Part shown: one piece after another, positions 37,903 to 46,922 of the stretch
How positions within the stretch are numbered: the first letter of the stretch is position 1
Layout: each line of letters opens with the position of its first letter
NCBI RefSeq assembly: GCF_004366795.1
Contig: NZ_SORF01000007.1
Location: 1 to 64,000, forward strand
Direction: 5' to 3'
DNA from: Alicyclobacillus sacchari
GTDB taxonomy: Bacteria > Bacillota > Bacilli > Alicyclobacillales > Alicyclobacillaceae
Length of the DNA: 64,000 bases
The notes under the pieces: generated by a model
Told to the model about the DNA's origin: nothing
What the model saw: the letters and a program-made list of their open reading frames with translations, nothing else
Databases searched by the model: none
Translations under genes and position numbers: made by a program

Positions 37903-40900
37903 AAATGCTGGGGCTTCAGGTTCAGCACGTGCAACATTTTCGCGATCTCGCTCTCGATTTTCGCGGCGATGTCAACCTCCATGTGTTGTATGGGCCAAAC
38001 GAAGCGGGGAAAACCACGTTGCTACACATCGTCCTCGATTGGTTGTTTGGTGGCACGCCATCGCTCACATACACCAAATGGTCGAGGCTTTCGGGCCTAT
38101 TGTTGGATGCCCATGGCCGCGAGATCAACTTTGCGCGATCGATTCATCGCAACAAGCTCGTTGCCGTCGGTGGCGATGCAGCACTTGAGCAGGCTCTGCA
38201 CGCGTGTTTACAAGGGCACGACCGCAGCCGCTACGAGCTGCTTTATGGATTGAACCACGAAGGCCTGCGGCAGGGTGGCGAAGGATTGTTGGCGTCCCAT
38301 GGCGACGCAGCCATTTCACTGTTTGCGGCGGGTGGCGGGATCGCCACGTTGCAGCGGCACATCGACGCGTTGGGCAAGCGGGCAGGAGAGCTGGTCGCGC
38401 AAAGGAACAATGCCACCACGAAGAAGTTTACGGGCGCGATAAATGTCTACCATCAGCTCGTGCGTGAAATCGACCAAAACAGCTTGCGTGGACAAGACTT
38501 TACGCGTTTGCAGCAAGAGATCGACAGATGCCGACGGGAGCGTGCGGACATACAGGAGCAGGAACGTGTCATCGAACGCGAGCGCACACGGCTTGAGCGG
38601 TTGAAGCGCGTTCGCGAGCCTTTGCAGGAGTTGGCTGCTCTGCAAGGAGAATTGCGGTCATTGGCGGACGTGTCACCGCTAACTGAGGAGGACGAACGCG
38701 CACTCGAGAAGATTCTCGAGCTTCGTGTTACATCCGCGCAGGCCCTCCATGTGCTGCGAACCCAGATGGAACAACTGCAGGAGCAGCGTCAGGAGATTGT
38801 CATCGACGAGGAAGCGCTGCGCAATGAAGATGCCGTGCACGCACTGCTTGAAGGGGTGGGGCGGTATGAAGACCTGCTAGAGTGCGATATTCCGCGTTTG
38901 GAGGCCGAATATGCTGAATCCGTTCGCCGATGCGACGCGATCATGGCGAAGATGCCCACGCGCCTTGACGAGGGTGTGGCAACGGATCTCCTTCGCGGAA
39001 CTTTTTTGCACGAAGAACTATATAAAGTTGCTGAGGCGTGGCAAAAGGCGATGGAGGACAGCCAGCGCGTCCGCTGCGATTGGCAAGTGTCCACGCAGGA
39101 GGTCGAGCGGCGTCAGGAAGCGTGCTTCGCCTTCGGTGATGTACCGGACTTCGCTCGCTGGCAAACATGGCTGGAAGACGCCTTACAAGCTGGTCACAAT
39201 CGGATCGACGCAGATATTCAAGAGTTGAACGAAACCATCAGCCTGGAGCGCAGAAGGCTGGAACAACTGCTCAGTCGGCAACGGCTCGTTGAGCCAGATA
39301 TCGAGAGGGTCGCCAAGTTGCCGATTCCGCTCGAGGAGACCATAAGCCAATACGAGAAAGATTTTTCGAGAGTAGGCGAGGAATTGTGGGAATGCCGTCG
39401 CGAGTTGGAAAAGGAACGGCGGCGTGTGACCGATTTGGAAGACGAACTGGAGCGTATCGACCAGTCCGCGTTTGTACCGACTGCCAAGGACTTGCAGGCA
39501 GCTCGTGCTCAACGCGATGCGGGCTGGGCGCTCATCAAGGCGGTTGTCAGCGGCGGTGTTTCGTCACAAGCAGACGTGGCCCGCTATGTCTCCGAGATGG
39601 GCGCGACGTCGTTGCCGCTGGCGTTTGAACGGGCACTCGCCACGGCCGACCAGCTTGTGGATGCGATGTTGCGGGACGCCGCACGATTTGCGGACCGCGC
39701 AGCCAAGACGTTGGAGAAGGATCAGACACTTCGGCGGATCGAGCTGGAACAAAGGCATGAGCAGGATGTGTTGGCGCAGAGGGATCAGCTAACCAGCAAT
39801 TGGACGGCTGTTTGGTCGGCTTGTGGGTTGGTGCCGGGCTCGCCGAGGGAAATGAAACAGTGGTTGATGGAGTTTCAACAACCCGTGCGCGAGCGGCATG
39901 CGGGTATGCGGGAGGACATGGCGAAACTTGAACAGTACGAGGAGCTTCGCAAGCAGTTGCGATCCCGCTTACAACTTGCGTCAGCCGATTTATATGTGGA
40001 AATTCAGCCGGAATGGACCGTTGCCGAGTGGATGCAAGCACTTCTGCACAAATGCCACGAATTCGCGGAGTTAGCACAGCAGAAACAGGCCGCAAACCAA
40101 GCGTTGGCCGAGGAGCGGAATCGGCAGCAGAACAAGTTGCAGGAACTTGCGTCGGCCGAGGAAAAGGCTGCGCAATATGCTGGGCGTTGGCACGCTTTCC
40201 GTGGAGAGTTCCCGTTTCTGCCCGAAACGCCGGATGTGCCGTTTGTTCGTTTGCTCTTTGAATGGCAAACCCAGGCCACACAGGTCGAGCGGCTTGGGCG
40301 CGAGTTGCAGGACGCGAAGGCCTCACGGGATCGCTTTGCAACACAGGTGCGTCGGATTGCCGTGGATATGAGTGAACCGTGGGCACCCGACACGTCTTGT
40401 GGCGCTCTGGTTCGCCGGTTGCAGGCTCGCGTCAAACAGGCGTTAGAGACGGCAAATCGGTTAGAGAGCGTGGAGCGGGATCTCGAGCGACTGCATGAAC
40501 AACTGCGCGAAAAGGAGTCAACTTTGGCGTTTTGTCTGCAGGAGATGGAACGTTACAGTCGGATCACAGGCGGTGTGACACCTGAAGAGTGCAGACGGGT
40601 CATGGCTGAGTCAAGGCGGTATCGGCAGCTGGAGGAGAAGGTGAGGTCTCTTGAGAGGAGTGCCATCGCCGCGGGGGATGGGCTGCCGCTGGAAAGATTA
40701 CAGGCGGAACTGGCAGAATACCCAGACCCGGGCGAACTCGAGCGATCGCTTCAAGCCCATGCCGACACATTGCACGATCTTCGGGAGCAACTGGATCGTA
40801 CCAATGATTCGCTGCGCGAGTGCGAAATGCAATTTGAAGAGATGAATCGGGAGCGTGCGGATGCGGCAGCGAAACGTCAAGAGGCCGAGGCTAAGTTGGC

Positions 40901-41426
40901 CGAAGCGGATCGTTATTGGCGCGAATACTTGCGAGTGGAGTTGGCACGGCGCCTGTTGCAAAGAGCCATCGAGTGGTTTCACGAGCAACATCCGTCCACT
41001 GTGCTTGATCGGGCTTCGGCGCTGTTTCGGCGTCTGACGTGCGATCACTACAAGAAGGTCGATATTGTGTATGAGGAAGGCGGATCGCGGTTGGTCGTTC
41101 TAGATCCGTCCGGTCATGCCAGAACCGTTGAACAACTGAGCGACGGCACACGAGACCAGCTCTATCTGGCACTGCGCCTCGGTTTTATCGAGGACCACGT
41201 TCAGTTTGCACCCGGACTGCCACTCGTCATGGATGATATCCTCGTGCATTTCGACGACGAGCGAACATTGGCGACGCTCGCTGTGTTGAGCGAACTGTCT
41301 GCACATACACAGGTGTTGTACTTCACGCATCATCAGTTCGTGGTGGATGCCGCGAAGCAGATGCTCGGCGATCGCGTCGCGGTTCACCATTTGATGGACA
41401 TTGGCGCACCCGAGGAGGTTCGCTGA
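37899..41426 (+). CDS. yhaN: Large coiled-coil ATPase, YhaN/SbcC-like
   Basis: A 1175-residue SMC/Rad50-like ATPase, partner of the YhaO-like nuclease in DNA end processing. The N-terminal half-site has VLYGPNEAGKTTLLHIVLDW (Walker A) near residue 35. Long heptad-rich coiled coils occupy roughly residues 170-1000. The C-terminal half-site has VEQLSDGTRDQLYLALRL (signature) and PLVMDDILVHFDDER (Walker B). No zinc-hook CxxC is obvious in the middle, as expected for YhaN rather than SbcC. Translation is coupled to the preceding gene by a four-base overlap. Its place at the end of a xylan operon is unusual. Confidence 0.92.
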   Translation: MKMLGLQVQHVQHFRDLALDFRGDVNLHVLYGPNEAGKTTLLHIVLDWLFGGTPSLTYTKWSRLSGLLLDAHGREINFARSIHRNKLVAVGGDAALEQALHACLQGHDRSRYELLYGLNHEGLRQGGEGLLASHGDAAISLFAAGGGIATLQRHIDALGKRAGELVAQRNNATTKKFTGAINVYHQLVREIDQNSLRGQDFTRLQQEIDRCRRERADIQEQERVIERERTRLERLKRVREPLQELAALQGELRSLADVSPLTEEDERALEKILELRVTSAQALHVLRTQMEQLQEQRQEIVIDEEALRNEDAVHALLEGVGRYEDLLECDIPRLEAEYAESVRRCDAIMAKMPTRLDEGVATDLLRGTFLHEELYKVAEAWQKAMEDSQRVRCDWQVSTQEVERRQEACFAFGDVPDFARWQTWLEDALQAGHNRIDADIQELNETISLERRRLEQLLSRQRLVEPDIERVAKLPIPLEETISQYEKDFSRVGEELWECRRELEKERRRVTDLEDELERIDQSAFVPTAKDLQAARAQRDAGWALIKAVVSGGVSSQADVARYVSEMGATSLPLAFERALATADQLVDAMLRDAARFADRAAKTLEKDQTLRRIELEQRHEQDVLAQRDQLTSNWTAVWSACGLVPGSPREMKQWLMEFQQPVRERHAGMREDMAKLEQYEELRKQLRSRLQLASADLYVEIQPEWTVAEWMQALLHKCHEFAELAQQKQAANQALAEERNRQQNKLQELASAEEKAAQYAGRWHAFRGEFPFLPETPDVPFVRLLFEWQTQATQVERLGRELQDAKASRDRFATQVRRIAVDMSEPWAPDTSCGALVRRLQARVKQALETANRLESVERDLERLHEQLREKESTLAFCLQEMERYSRITGGVTPEECRRVMAESRRYRQLEEKVRSLERSAIAAGDGLPLERLQAELAEYPDPGELERSLQAHADTLHDLREQLDRTNDSLRECEMQFEEMNRERADAAAKRQEAEAKLAEADRYWREYLRVELARRLLQRAIEWFHEQHPSTVLDRASALFRRLTCDHYKKVDIVYEEGGSRLVVLDPSGHARTVEQLSDGTRDQLYLALRLGFIEDHVQFAPGLPLVMDDILVHFDDERTLATLAVLSELSAHTQVLYFTHHQFVVDAAKQMLGDRVAVHHLMDIGAPEEVR

Positions 41427-41521
41427 GCGGGCAGCGCCGAGACGGCATCTTGGTGGGAAGTTGCTCGCTCGTGCGATCGATGGCTATTCGCGGTATGATC
41501 ATTCCCGCTGGAGGCGTTCAT

Positions 41522-42172
41522 ATGGTCGTACGACGTTACCTGGGAGATATCGCGATAGCCGCCGCGATTGCATATGCCCTGTACATGCTATTTAGCAGTT
41601 TCATCGCTGACCCGCAGGATGTATCGTTCCTTTCCCATAAGGTCGGAATTGCGCGCCATCTCAATCATCCTGTTTGGATTGCGGTGCTGCATATTCACAT
41701 CGCGGCCGCTGTCGTTGCCATTGTTAGCGGCATGCTCAATTGGACACTGACAGGGGCCAAACACAGGTGCGGTGTGCATCGCATGGTCGGTTACCTTTAT
41801 GTCCTGTCTGTTCTTGGCGTAGACGGTACATCGGGTTACTTGGCCCCTTTTGCCACAGGTGGTGAAATCTCGACTGTGGCGTTTAATACGTTGAATGTCT
41901 ATTGGCTAATCGTTACGGTGCTGGCTTATGTGCGGATACGGCGGGGGGATGTCGCAGGACATCGCGCATTCATGCTGCGTAGTTATGTGTTTTGTGATAC
42001 GAACGTCCTGAATCGCGGGTTCACCTACCTGGGGGCGCATGTGGTGCATTTGCCCTATACGACTGCCTACGCCATCGCGGTATGCGTGAGCATTGTCGTC
42101 AATGTTTTGGTTGTGGAGTGGTGGCTATTCATACAAAGAAGGGCGAATCGGCGTTTAGCTTCAAGGATGTAA
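41522..42172 (+). CDS. DUF2306-like membrane protein
   Basis: A 216-residue protein with about six hydrophobic helices. The start is ATG 41522, seven bases after GGAGG. Helices 2-3 carry histidines (VAVLHIHIAAAV-like AVLHIHIAAA, KHRCGVHRMVGYLYV, GDVAGHRAFMLRSYVF), the pattern of the DUF2306 family of predicted membrane proteins, whose function is unknown; conserved histidines suggest haem or metal binding. It follows yhaN by 95 bases and ends at a strong terminator. Confidence 0.75.
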   Translation: MVVRRYLGDIAIAAAIAYALYMLFSSFIADPQDVSFLSHKVGIARHLNHPVWIAVLHIHIAAAVVAIVSGMLNWTLTGAKHRCGVHRMVGYLYVLSVLGVDGTSGYLAPFATGGEISTVAFNTLNVYWLIVTVLAYVRIRRGDVAGHRAFMLRSYVFCDTNVLNRGFTYLGAHVVHLPYTTAYAIAVCVSIVVNVLVVEWWLFIQRRANRRLASRM

Positions 42173-42249
42173 GGGTACGTGTGATACGACGGTCAATTGC
42201 CCTGATGATCGAATTATTTGAGGAAGAAAAAATGGCCGGCACGATGAAG

Positions 42250-42288
42250 ACGGGCGGCAGACGGTGGTTCCGTTTGCTCGCCCGTTTT
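42250..42288. terminator. Bidirectional terminator, long stem
   Basis: ACGGGCG (42250-42256) and CGCCCGT (42279-42285) close a hairpin whose inner arms GCAGACGG and CCGTTTGC also pair, followed by TTTT. It separates the DUF2306 gene from the converging symporter gene. Confidence 0.75.
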
Positions 42289-42303
42289 CGTGTAAGGGTT
42301 GAA

Positions 42304-43815
42304 TCAAAGTGAGGCTTCCACGTGGTAGTCGCTTTGGCTTGTGTGATCCGAGCCATTGCTCAGGTTTGCCGCGCGGAACGCCAGCGTCAAAACAATGACG
42401 ACGATAACATTCAACACAAGTGCCCAAATACCCGCATAACCTGCGACGGTGCCACCAAAGATGTGAAGTGCGTAGGTGGTGGACTTATACCCTGTCGTTC
42501 CCCACATGTAGATACCATAGACAATCCCGACCAACCAGCCAATCAGCAGTGCGCGCCGATGGAACCAGCGCGTGTACAGCCCGAGTACAAGAGCAGGCAC
42601 GGTTTGCAAGATCAAGATGCCGCCGACTTGTTGCATACTAATGGCGTATTGTTGAGGGAAGCCCAGGATGAAGACCAGCGCACCGACTTTGACCAGAAGC
42701 GATACAATCTTGGCTACGCGCGCTTCATGTTCTGGTGATGCACCTTTTACAAAGTATGTTTTGTAAATATTGCGCGTGAATAAATTTGACGCCGCGATCG
42801 ACATGATAGCTGCCGGTACGAGTGCCCCAATCGCGATCGCCGCAAATGCGAAGCCGGTGAACCAGCTTGGGAATTCCTTGAGAAAAAGCAGCGGAACCGC
42901 TTGGCTTGTCGATTTGGCGTGAACACCAGCCGCCAGCGCCATAAAGCCCAGCAATGCCACAATGCCGAGTGCGAACGAATAGGCCGGCAGCAACGCCATA
43001 TTGCGCTTGACCACACGGCGGCTGGAAGCACTGAAGACGCCAGTGAGCGCGTGTGGGTAGAGGAACAGAGCGAGCGCGGAACCAAATGCCAAGGTACCAT
43101 ATGCCGCATACTGTTTCGGTGACAAGATGTACGAACCTGACGGATGATGTGTCGGCAATATCGTCGCAGCTGCGTGAAAGATGTGCCCGAAGCCGCCGAG
43201 TTTCATGGGAATGACGATGACCGATACAATGACGGTGATGTAAATCATCAAGTCTTTGACCACCGCGATCATCGCAGGGGCCCTCAATCCACTGGTGTAG
43301 GTATACAAGGCCAGGATGATAAATGCAATGATGAGCGGCCAGTCGCCACCGATACCAATGGCGCTGATGACCGCCTGCATACCTGTCAACTGCAGTGCGA
43401 TGTATGGCATGGTTGCAACAATGCCAGTGATAGCAATGGCCAGAGATAAGAGTTTGTCGTCGAAACGTCCCTCAATAAAATCAGAAGCGGTGACATAGCC
43501 GTGCTGTTTGGCTACAGACCAAAAGCGCGGCAAGATGAGGAGAAACATAGGATAGACCACGATGGTGTAAGGTACGGCATAAAAACCGAGTGCGCCTGCC
43601 CCATACATGAGCGCAGGAACGGCGATGAACGTGTAGGCGGTGTAGAGATCCCCACCGACCAAAAACCATGTGATCAGTGTTCCGAAGCGTCGTCCTGCCA
43701 AGCCCCATTCTTCCAGATGGTTCAGGTCAGCTCGCCGCCATCTTGCGGCTATGAAGCCAAGGACAGTAACAAGTATAAAGAAGATAATGAAAACTGTAAA
43801 CGCGGTCCAATTCAT
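42304..43815 (-). CDS. Sodium:solute symporter (SSS family), monocarboxylate/pantothenate type
   Basis: A 503-residue transporter with about 13 membrane helices of the sodium:solute symporter family. Family features are EEWGLAGRRFGTLITWFLVGGD near the N-terminus (split as EEWGLAGRRFG and TLITWFLVGGD), the GYVTASDFIEGRF loop and FGSALALFLYPHALTGVFSA. The start ATG 43815 follows a GGGGGAGGGGG stretch. It is preceded by a small DUF3311 membrane protein, an arrangement known for PanF-YhdT and monocarboxylate carriers such as MctP. Substrate could be a short-chain carboxylate, but this is inference. Confidence 0.88.
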   Translation of the reverse strand: MNWTAFTVFIIFFILVTVLGFIAARWRRADLNHLEEWGLAGRRFGTLITWFLVGGDLYTAYTFIAVPALMYGAGALGFYAVPYTIVVYPMFLLILPRFWSVAKQHGYVTASDFIEGRFDDKLLSLAIAITGIVATMPYIALQLTGMQAVISAIGIGGDWPLIIAFIILALYTYTSGLRAPAMIAVVKDLMIYITVIVSVIVIPMKLGGFGHIFHAAATILPTHHPSGSYILSPKQYAAYGTLAFGSALALFLYPHALTGVFSASSRRVVKRNMALLPAYSFALGIVALLGFMALAAGVHAKSTSQAVPLLFLKEFPSWFTGFAFAAIAIGALVPAAIMSIAASNLFTRNIYKTYFVKGASPEHEARVAKIVSLLVKVGALVFILGFPQQYAISMQQVGGILILQTVPALVLGLYTRWFHRRALLIGWLVGIVYGIYMWGTTGYKSTTYALHIFGGTVAGYAGIWALVLNVIVVIVLTLAFRAANLSNGSDHTSQSDYHVEASL

Positions 43816-43847
43816 CGTTGGTTCGCCCCCTCCCCTTATCAAACTTA

Positions 43848-44060
43848 TCAGTCATCTTGAAGTATGAAGTATAGAAATCCAGTGATGATGGCACTAATGA
43901 TGACCCACATCATTTGGTACCAATAAAAAAGGGGAATCCCCCACAGTGTGGGTGATGCAGACGCATAGAATTGCGGAAACAGTGTGCCGATGAGCGGGAT
44001 GAAGACCAGCAAATACCACCAGCGGCGGCGATGCGAAGCGGTGTGATTCGGTTTGTTCAT
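43848..44060 (-). CDS. DUF3311 small membrane subunit
   Basis: A 70-residue protein with two membrane helices (RRRWWYLLVFIPLIGTLFP and FYWYQMMWVIISAIITGFLY) of the DUF3311 family. ATG 44060 follows AAGGAGGTG at eight bases. The stop is 32 bases before the symporter start, so the two are co-transcribed; such small proteins are usual partners of SSS transporters. Confidence 0.85.
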   Translation of the reverse strand: MNKPNHTASHRRRWWYLLVFIPLIGTLFPQFYASASPTLWGIPLFYWYQMMWVIISAIITGFLYFILQDD

Positions 44061-44288
44061 ACAGAACACCTCCTTGAACAACTGGATTTGGACATGGAAG
44101 AAACTTCACACAATACATTAGTGGCAACGCTTACACCGCAGTAAGAATATTTATATCTAAAAGTCACGGCTCTGTCAAAGATGCGCACATGATATACTAT
44201 ATATTGATTTTATAACTATTATATGGATTGGTTTTCCGCTGTGTTTTCATCCAGGAATCTTACAAAAGCTATCACGGTAGAAAGCGAT

Positions 44289-45974
44289 TTAGAATTGTGC
44301 GATCGGAAGTTGAATCGTCACACGCGTCCCATGCGTCCCGTCACTGTCAAATTGGATATGGCCACGGTGTTCCTGGATAATATTGTATACCACCATTAGT
44401 CCGAGTCCAGTCCCTTTTTCTTTGGTTGTGTAAAAAGGTTGGCCGAGTGTAGCGAGAAGATGTTTAGGTATACCAGGCCCGTCATCGGTCACTTCGATGA
44501 TGACATGTTCAGGTTGAACATCATATGAGAGACGAATGGTCCCTCCGCCGTCTTCCATAGCTTCAATGCTGTTTTTGAAAAGGTTTAAAAAGACCTGTTT
44601 GAGCTGCCCAGGGCTGCAGTGTAGAGTGACATCCGGTATCGGACTAGAATCAAAGTAGACATTGACTTTGTGGGCCTGTCCCTCAAGCAGCGTGATCGTA
44701 TCACGGATAATGGTATCCAGCGTATAGTTGCAAAATTGCGCCGGTTCTGGCTTTGCGAGAACGAGTAAAGAGCTTGCAATATCGGATATGCGAACAAGCT
44801 CTGACCAGACGATGCGATAGGATTCGGGTGACACCTGATCAAAGTGTTCCCGAAGCAGTTGCAGAAAACCCATGACGGATGTCAATGGATTGCGAATCTC
44901 ATGGGCAATACCGGCCGCCAGCTGTCCCGCCACAGCTAGTTTTTCGGTTTGCAACAGGTAGTCTTGCTGGCGCAGGCGCTCTGATATATCTCGTGAGACA
45001 ACGATAAAGCACTCGATCTCGTTGTCTGGTGTAGAAACAGGAGAGATTTTTGTTTCTGTCGGGACGACTCTGTCGCCGAATTGAAGGCGTATCTGGTGCA
45101 GCGACGAGCGCAGTCGGTTGTCCTCCAATGCTGCACGTACGGAATCAGGATTCTGAATAAACGTATACAGTGACTGTCCGACAATCTCGTCGAGAGGTTT
45201 GTTAAAAAGGCGAGCATGCGATGGTGACGCAAAGGTGATTGTCGCACTTGGATTGACAAGTAGGATGAGATCGTCTGTGTGATTGGCAATTAATTGGTAT
45301 TTCTTTGTGGCTTCCGAAGAGGATTTGACGGCTCTGGAGTACTGCTGCCACATGAGAATAAAACAGATCAGCAACAACCCGACAGGGAGTATGGCGTCCA
45401 TGATCTGATCGTAACGTCCAATCAATACAAACAGAATCGAACTCATGGAGACGGAAAGATAATTAAAGCTGCGGACGGTCGACCAAGCGGATGCAAGCTG
45501 GTCGAACGACCAGTGCACGCCGAGGAATAATAAGATGTTTACTGCTTCAAAGGTGCCGAAGATTAGGGCGGACTGAAACAAGCTCGGGGTCCCCTTCGTA
45601 ACTTGAAAGACAGCCACGCTCGTATAGAGCGATACCTGAAACATACCGAGCGTCGTGATATAGCGAAACCAACGGATCTTGCGCACATTCCAGTGATACG
45701 CGCGAAGAAATGTAAAAAGGCACCCCATTCCCATGACGAGATCCGCTGCCATGACGCCGTACTTTGTACCCGCCCATATATAGCATAAAATCGAGGTGCT
45801 CCATTGTGCCCCTCCAGGAAGGTATAGGGGATAGTAGTCCAGTACGCATGCCAACAGTGTAACAAACCAAATGCTGGGGATCATATGGAGAACATTGGTA
45901 TACAATGCCCACACGGGCACCGTCACGCCGATAAGAAACAGTACAGCACGATAGCTACTGCGAATCTGACCCAT
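44289..45974 (-). CDS. Orphan membrane sensor histidine kinase (PAS, HisKA, HATPase)
   Basis: A 561-residue kinase. Residues 1-215 hold seven or eight hydrophobic helices. A PAS domain follows (NHTDDLILLVNPSATITFAS to ISPVSTP), then the HisKA dimer with phosphorylated His in GQLAAGIAHEIRNPLTSVMG, and the ATPase with FLNLFKNSIEAM, DDGPGIP and GTGLGLMVVYN. No response regulator is nearby. Architecture recalls sporulation phosphorelay kinases such as KinB, but the input is unknown. Its start overlaps the end of the DUF5317 gene by 20 bases, so both are coupled. ATG 45974 is used; the ribosome site is weak. Confidence 0.92.
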   Translation of the reverse strand: MGQIRSSYRAVLFLIGVTVPVWALYTNVLHMIPSIWFVTLLACVLDYYPLYLPGGAQWSTSILCYIWAGTKYGVMAADLVMGMGCLFTFLRAYHWNVRKIRWFRYITTLGMFQVSLYTSVAVFQVTKGTPSLFQSALIFGTFEAVNILLFLGVHWSFDQLASAWSTVRSFNYLSVSMSSILFVLIGRYDQIMDAILPVGLLLICFILMWQQYSRAVKSSSEATKKYQLIANHTDDLILLVNPSATITFASPSHARLFNKPLDEIVGQSLYTFIQNPDSVRAALEDNRLRSSLHQIRLQFGDRVVPTETKISPVSTPDNEIECFIVVSRDISERLRQQDYLLQTEKLAVAGQLAAGIAHEIRNPLTSVMGFLQLLREHFDQVSPESYRIVWSELVRISDIASSLLVLAKPEPAQFCNYTLDTIIRDTITLLEGQAHKVNVYFDSSPIPDVTLHCSPGQLKQVFLNLFKNSIEAMEDGGGTIRLSYDVQPEHVIIEVTDDGPGIPKHLLATLGQPFYTTKEKGTGLGLMVVYNIIQEHRGHIQFDSDGTHGTRVTIQLPIAQF

Positions 45975-46473
45975 GTTGATAACTCGCTCTCTTCTGTGAT
46001 TCTGCCAGCGCGAATCTACCTAATCCTATGCCGACAAGAATATCCCCTGGGCTCATGACAAAGGGAGGAACGGGTATCCAATCACCCAACCACCACCATC
46101 CATCCATCGCCGTAAAGGAATGGCGCAGTCCAGTATTTTTTGCAATCGATAGGTGCAAGAGGTGGACTGTGGAAAGTAATACTGGCATGGCACCGCCTGT
46201 CACGACAATTGCAATTAGGTTGAGGGCGGTTCCGTACAATACGAAAGGCAGTCCCGATACTTTACGATTGAGATATAGCCATAGTACAACAAGCCCCATA
46301 GATACGGGCAGCAGGCCATATGACAATGTCTGGTGCACGTTGTCAGCTATGACCTGACCAACAAGGCCAAGGAATAAAAGCGATATCAAGCGAAATCGGA
46401 TTTCGAGCAAGGATGACAAAGATCGACGGAAAATAAGCATTAGTAAGAACGGAACGGCAAGGCAATATGGCAT
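45955..46473 (-). CDS. DUF5317-like membrane protein
   Basis: A 172-residue protein with four or five hydrophobic helices, similar in character to DUF5317 proteins of Gram-positive bacteria (VLYGTALNLIAIVVTGGAMPV and GDWIPVPPFVMSPGDILVG are typical). ATG 46473 has AAGGTGA nine bases upstream; GTG 46482 is possible. It overlaps the sensor kinase start, suggesting it may assist or modulate the kinase, though nothing proves it. Confidence 0.7.
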   Translation of the reverse strand: MPYCLAVPFLLMLIFRRSLSSLLEIRFRLISLLFLGLVGQVIADNVHQTLSYGLLPVSMGLVVLWLYLNRKVSGLPFVLYGTALNLIAIVVTGGAMPVLLSTVHLLHLSIAKNTGLRHSFTAMDGWWWLGDWIPVPPFVMSPGDILVGIGLGRFALAESQKRASYQHGSDSQ

Positions 46474-46540
46474 AAATCTCACTCACCTTATTGTATAATC
46501 CTATATTAGCATGTTGGGGCTAGCGCACCGCAAGCAAAGA

Positions 46541-46570
46541 AAAAAGAATCGGCTGTTACCGATTCTTTTT
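46541..46570. terminator. Bidirectional terminator after the micropeptide gene
   Basis: AAAAAGAATCGG at 46541-46552 and CCGATTCTTTTT at 46559-46570 form a perfect stem with A and T runs on both sides. It begins 30 bases after the micropeptide stop on the minus strand. Confidence 0.88.
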
Positions 46571-46600
46571 CAGAAATCGTGATCACTTTATTCTAATAAA

Positions 46601-46696
46601 TTATATCCAGGGCCAAGGTGCGATGGTTGCGGCGGCCAACGCGACGAGCACTGCAGCCGTCGCAATGACCTCTTTCTTCATAGCGAGCTTTTTCAT
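46601..46696 (-). CDS. 31-residue membrane micropeptide
   Basis: Too short for ordinary gene calls, but well supported by its signals. ATG 46696 lies seven bases after GGAGGTG, and a strong terminator follows 30 bases after the TAA. The peptide begins MKKLAMKKEV, continues with an Ala/Val/Leu-rich helix of about 16 residues and ends APWPWI. A basic N-terminus, one membrane-spanning helix and a Trp-Pro-Trp end suggest insertion in the membrane with the tail at the interface. It could be a regulator of a membrane protein, a type I toxin-like peptide or a secreted signal precursor. It belongs to no family I recognise. Confidence 0.6.
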   Translation of the reverse strand: MKKLAMKKEVIATAAVLVALAAATIAPWPWI

Positions 46697-46893
46697 CGAA
46701 TTTCACCTCCATGGATGTAAAATCCGACACCGACAACATGACAATAGCATGTCCAAAGGGCGAATGCTGTCGAAATGGGTCGATTTATGAAAAATACTAT
46801 ATATTTTTCAACCCATGATCTGTCGACGATTGACGGGTTAACGAATATGGGGGAATCATTCGTCGATATTTGCCGGGAAATATTCACGGAGAA

Positions 46894-46922
46894 GGTGGTT
46901 ACCTATTTCTCAGGTAACCACC
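46894..46922 (-). terminator. Hairpin at the 3' end of the FUSC gene
   Basis: GGTGGTTACCT at 46894-46904 pairs perfectly with AGGTAACCACC at 46912-46922. The stem overlaps the last codons and the stop of the minus-strand gene; the tail is CTTCTCC, so termination may be partial. Confidence 0.5.

Noticed and set aside
42232-42312. Small basic peptide frame (MAGTMKTGGRRWFRLLARFR and onward) on the plus strand
   Set aside because: It coincides with the long terminator hairpin and overlaps the 3' end of the symporter gene; the arginine-rich sequence is explained by the stem.
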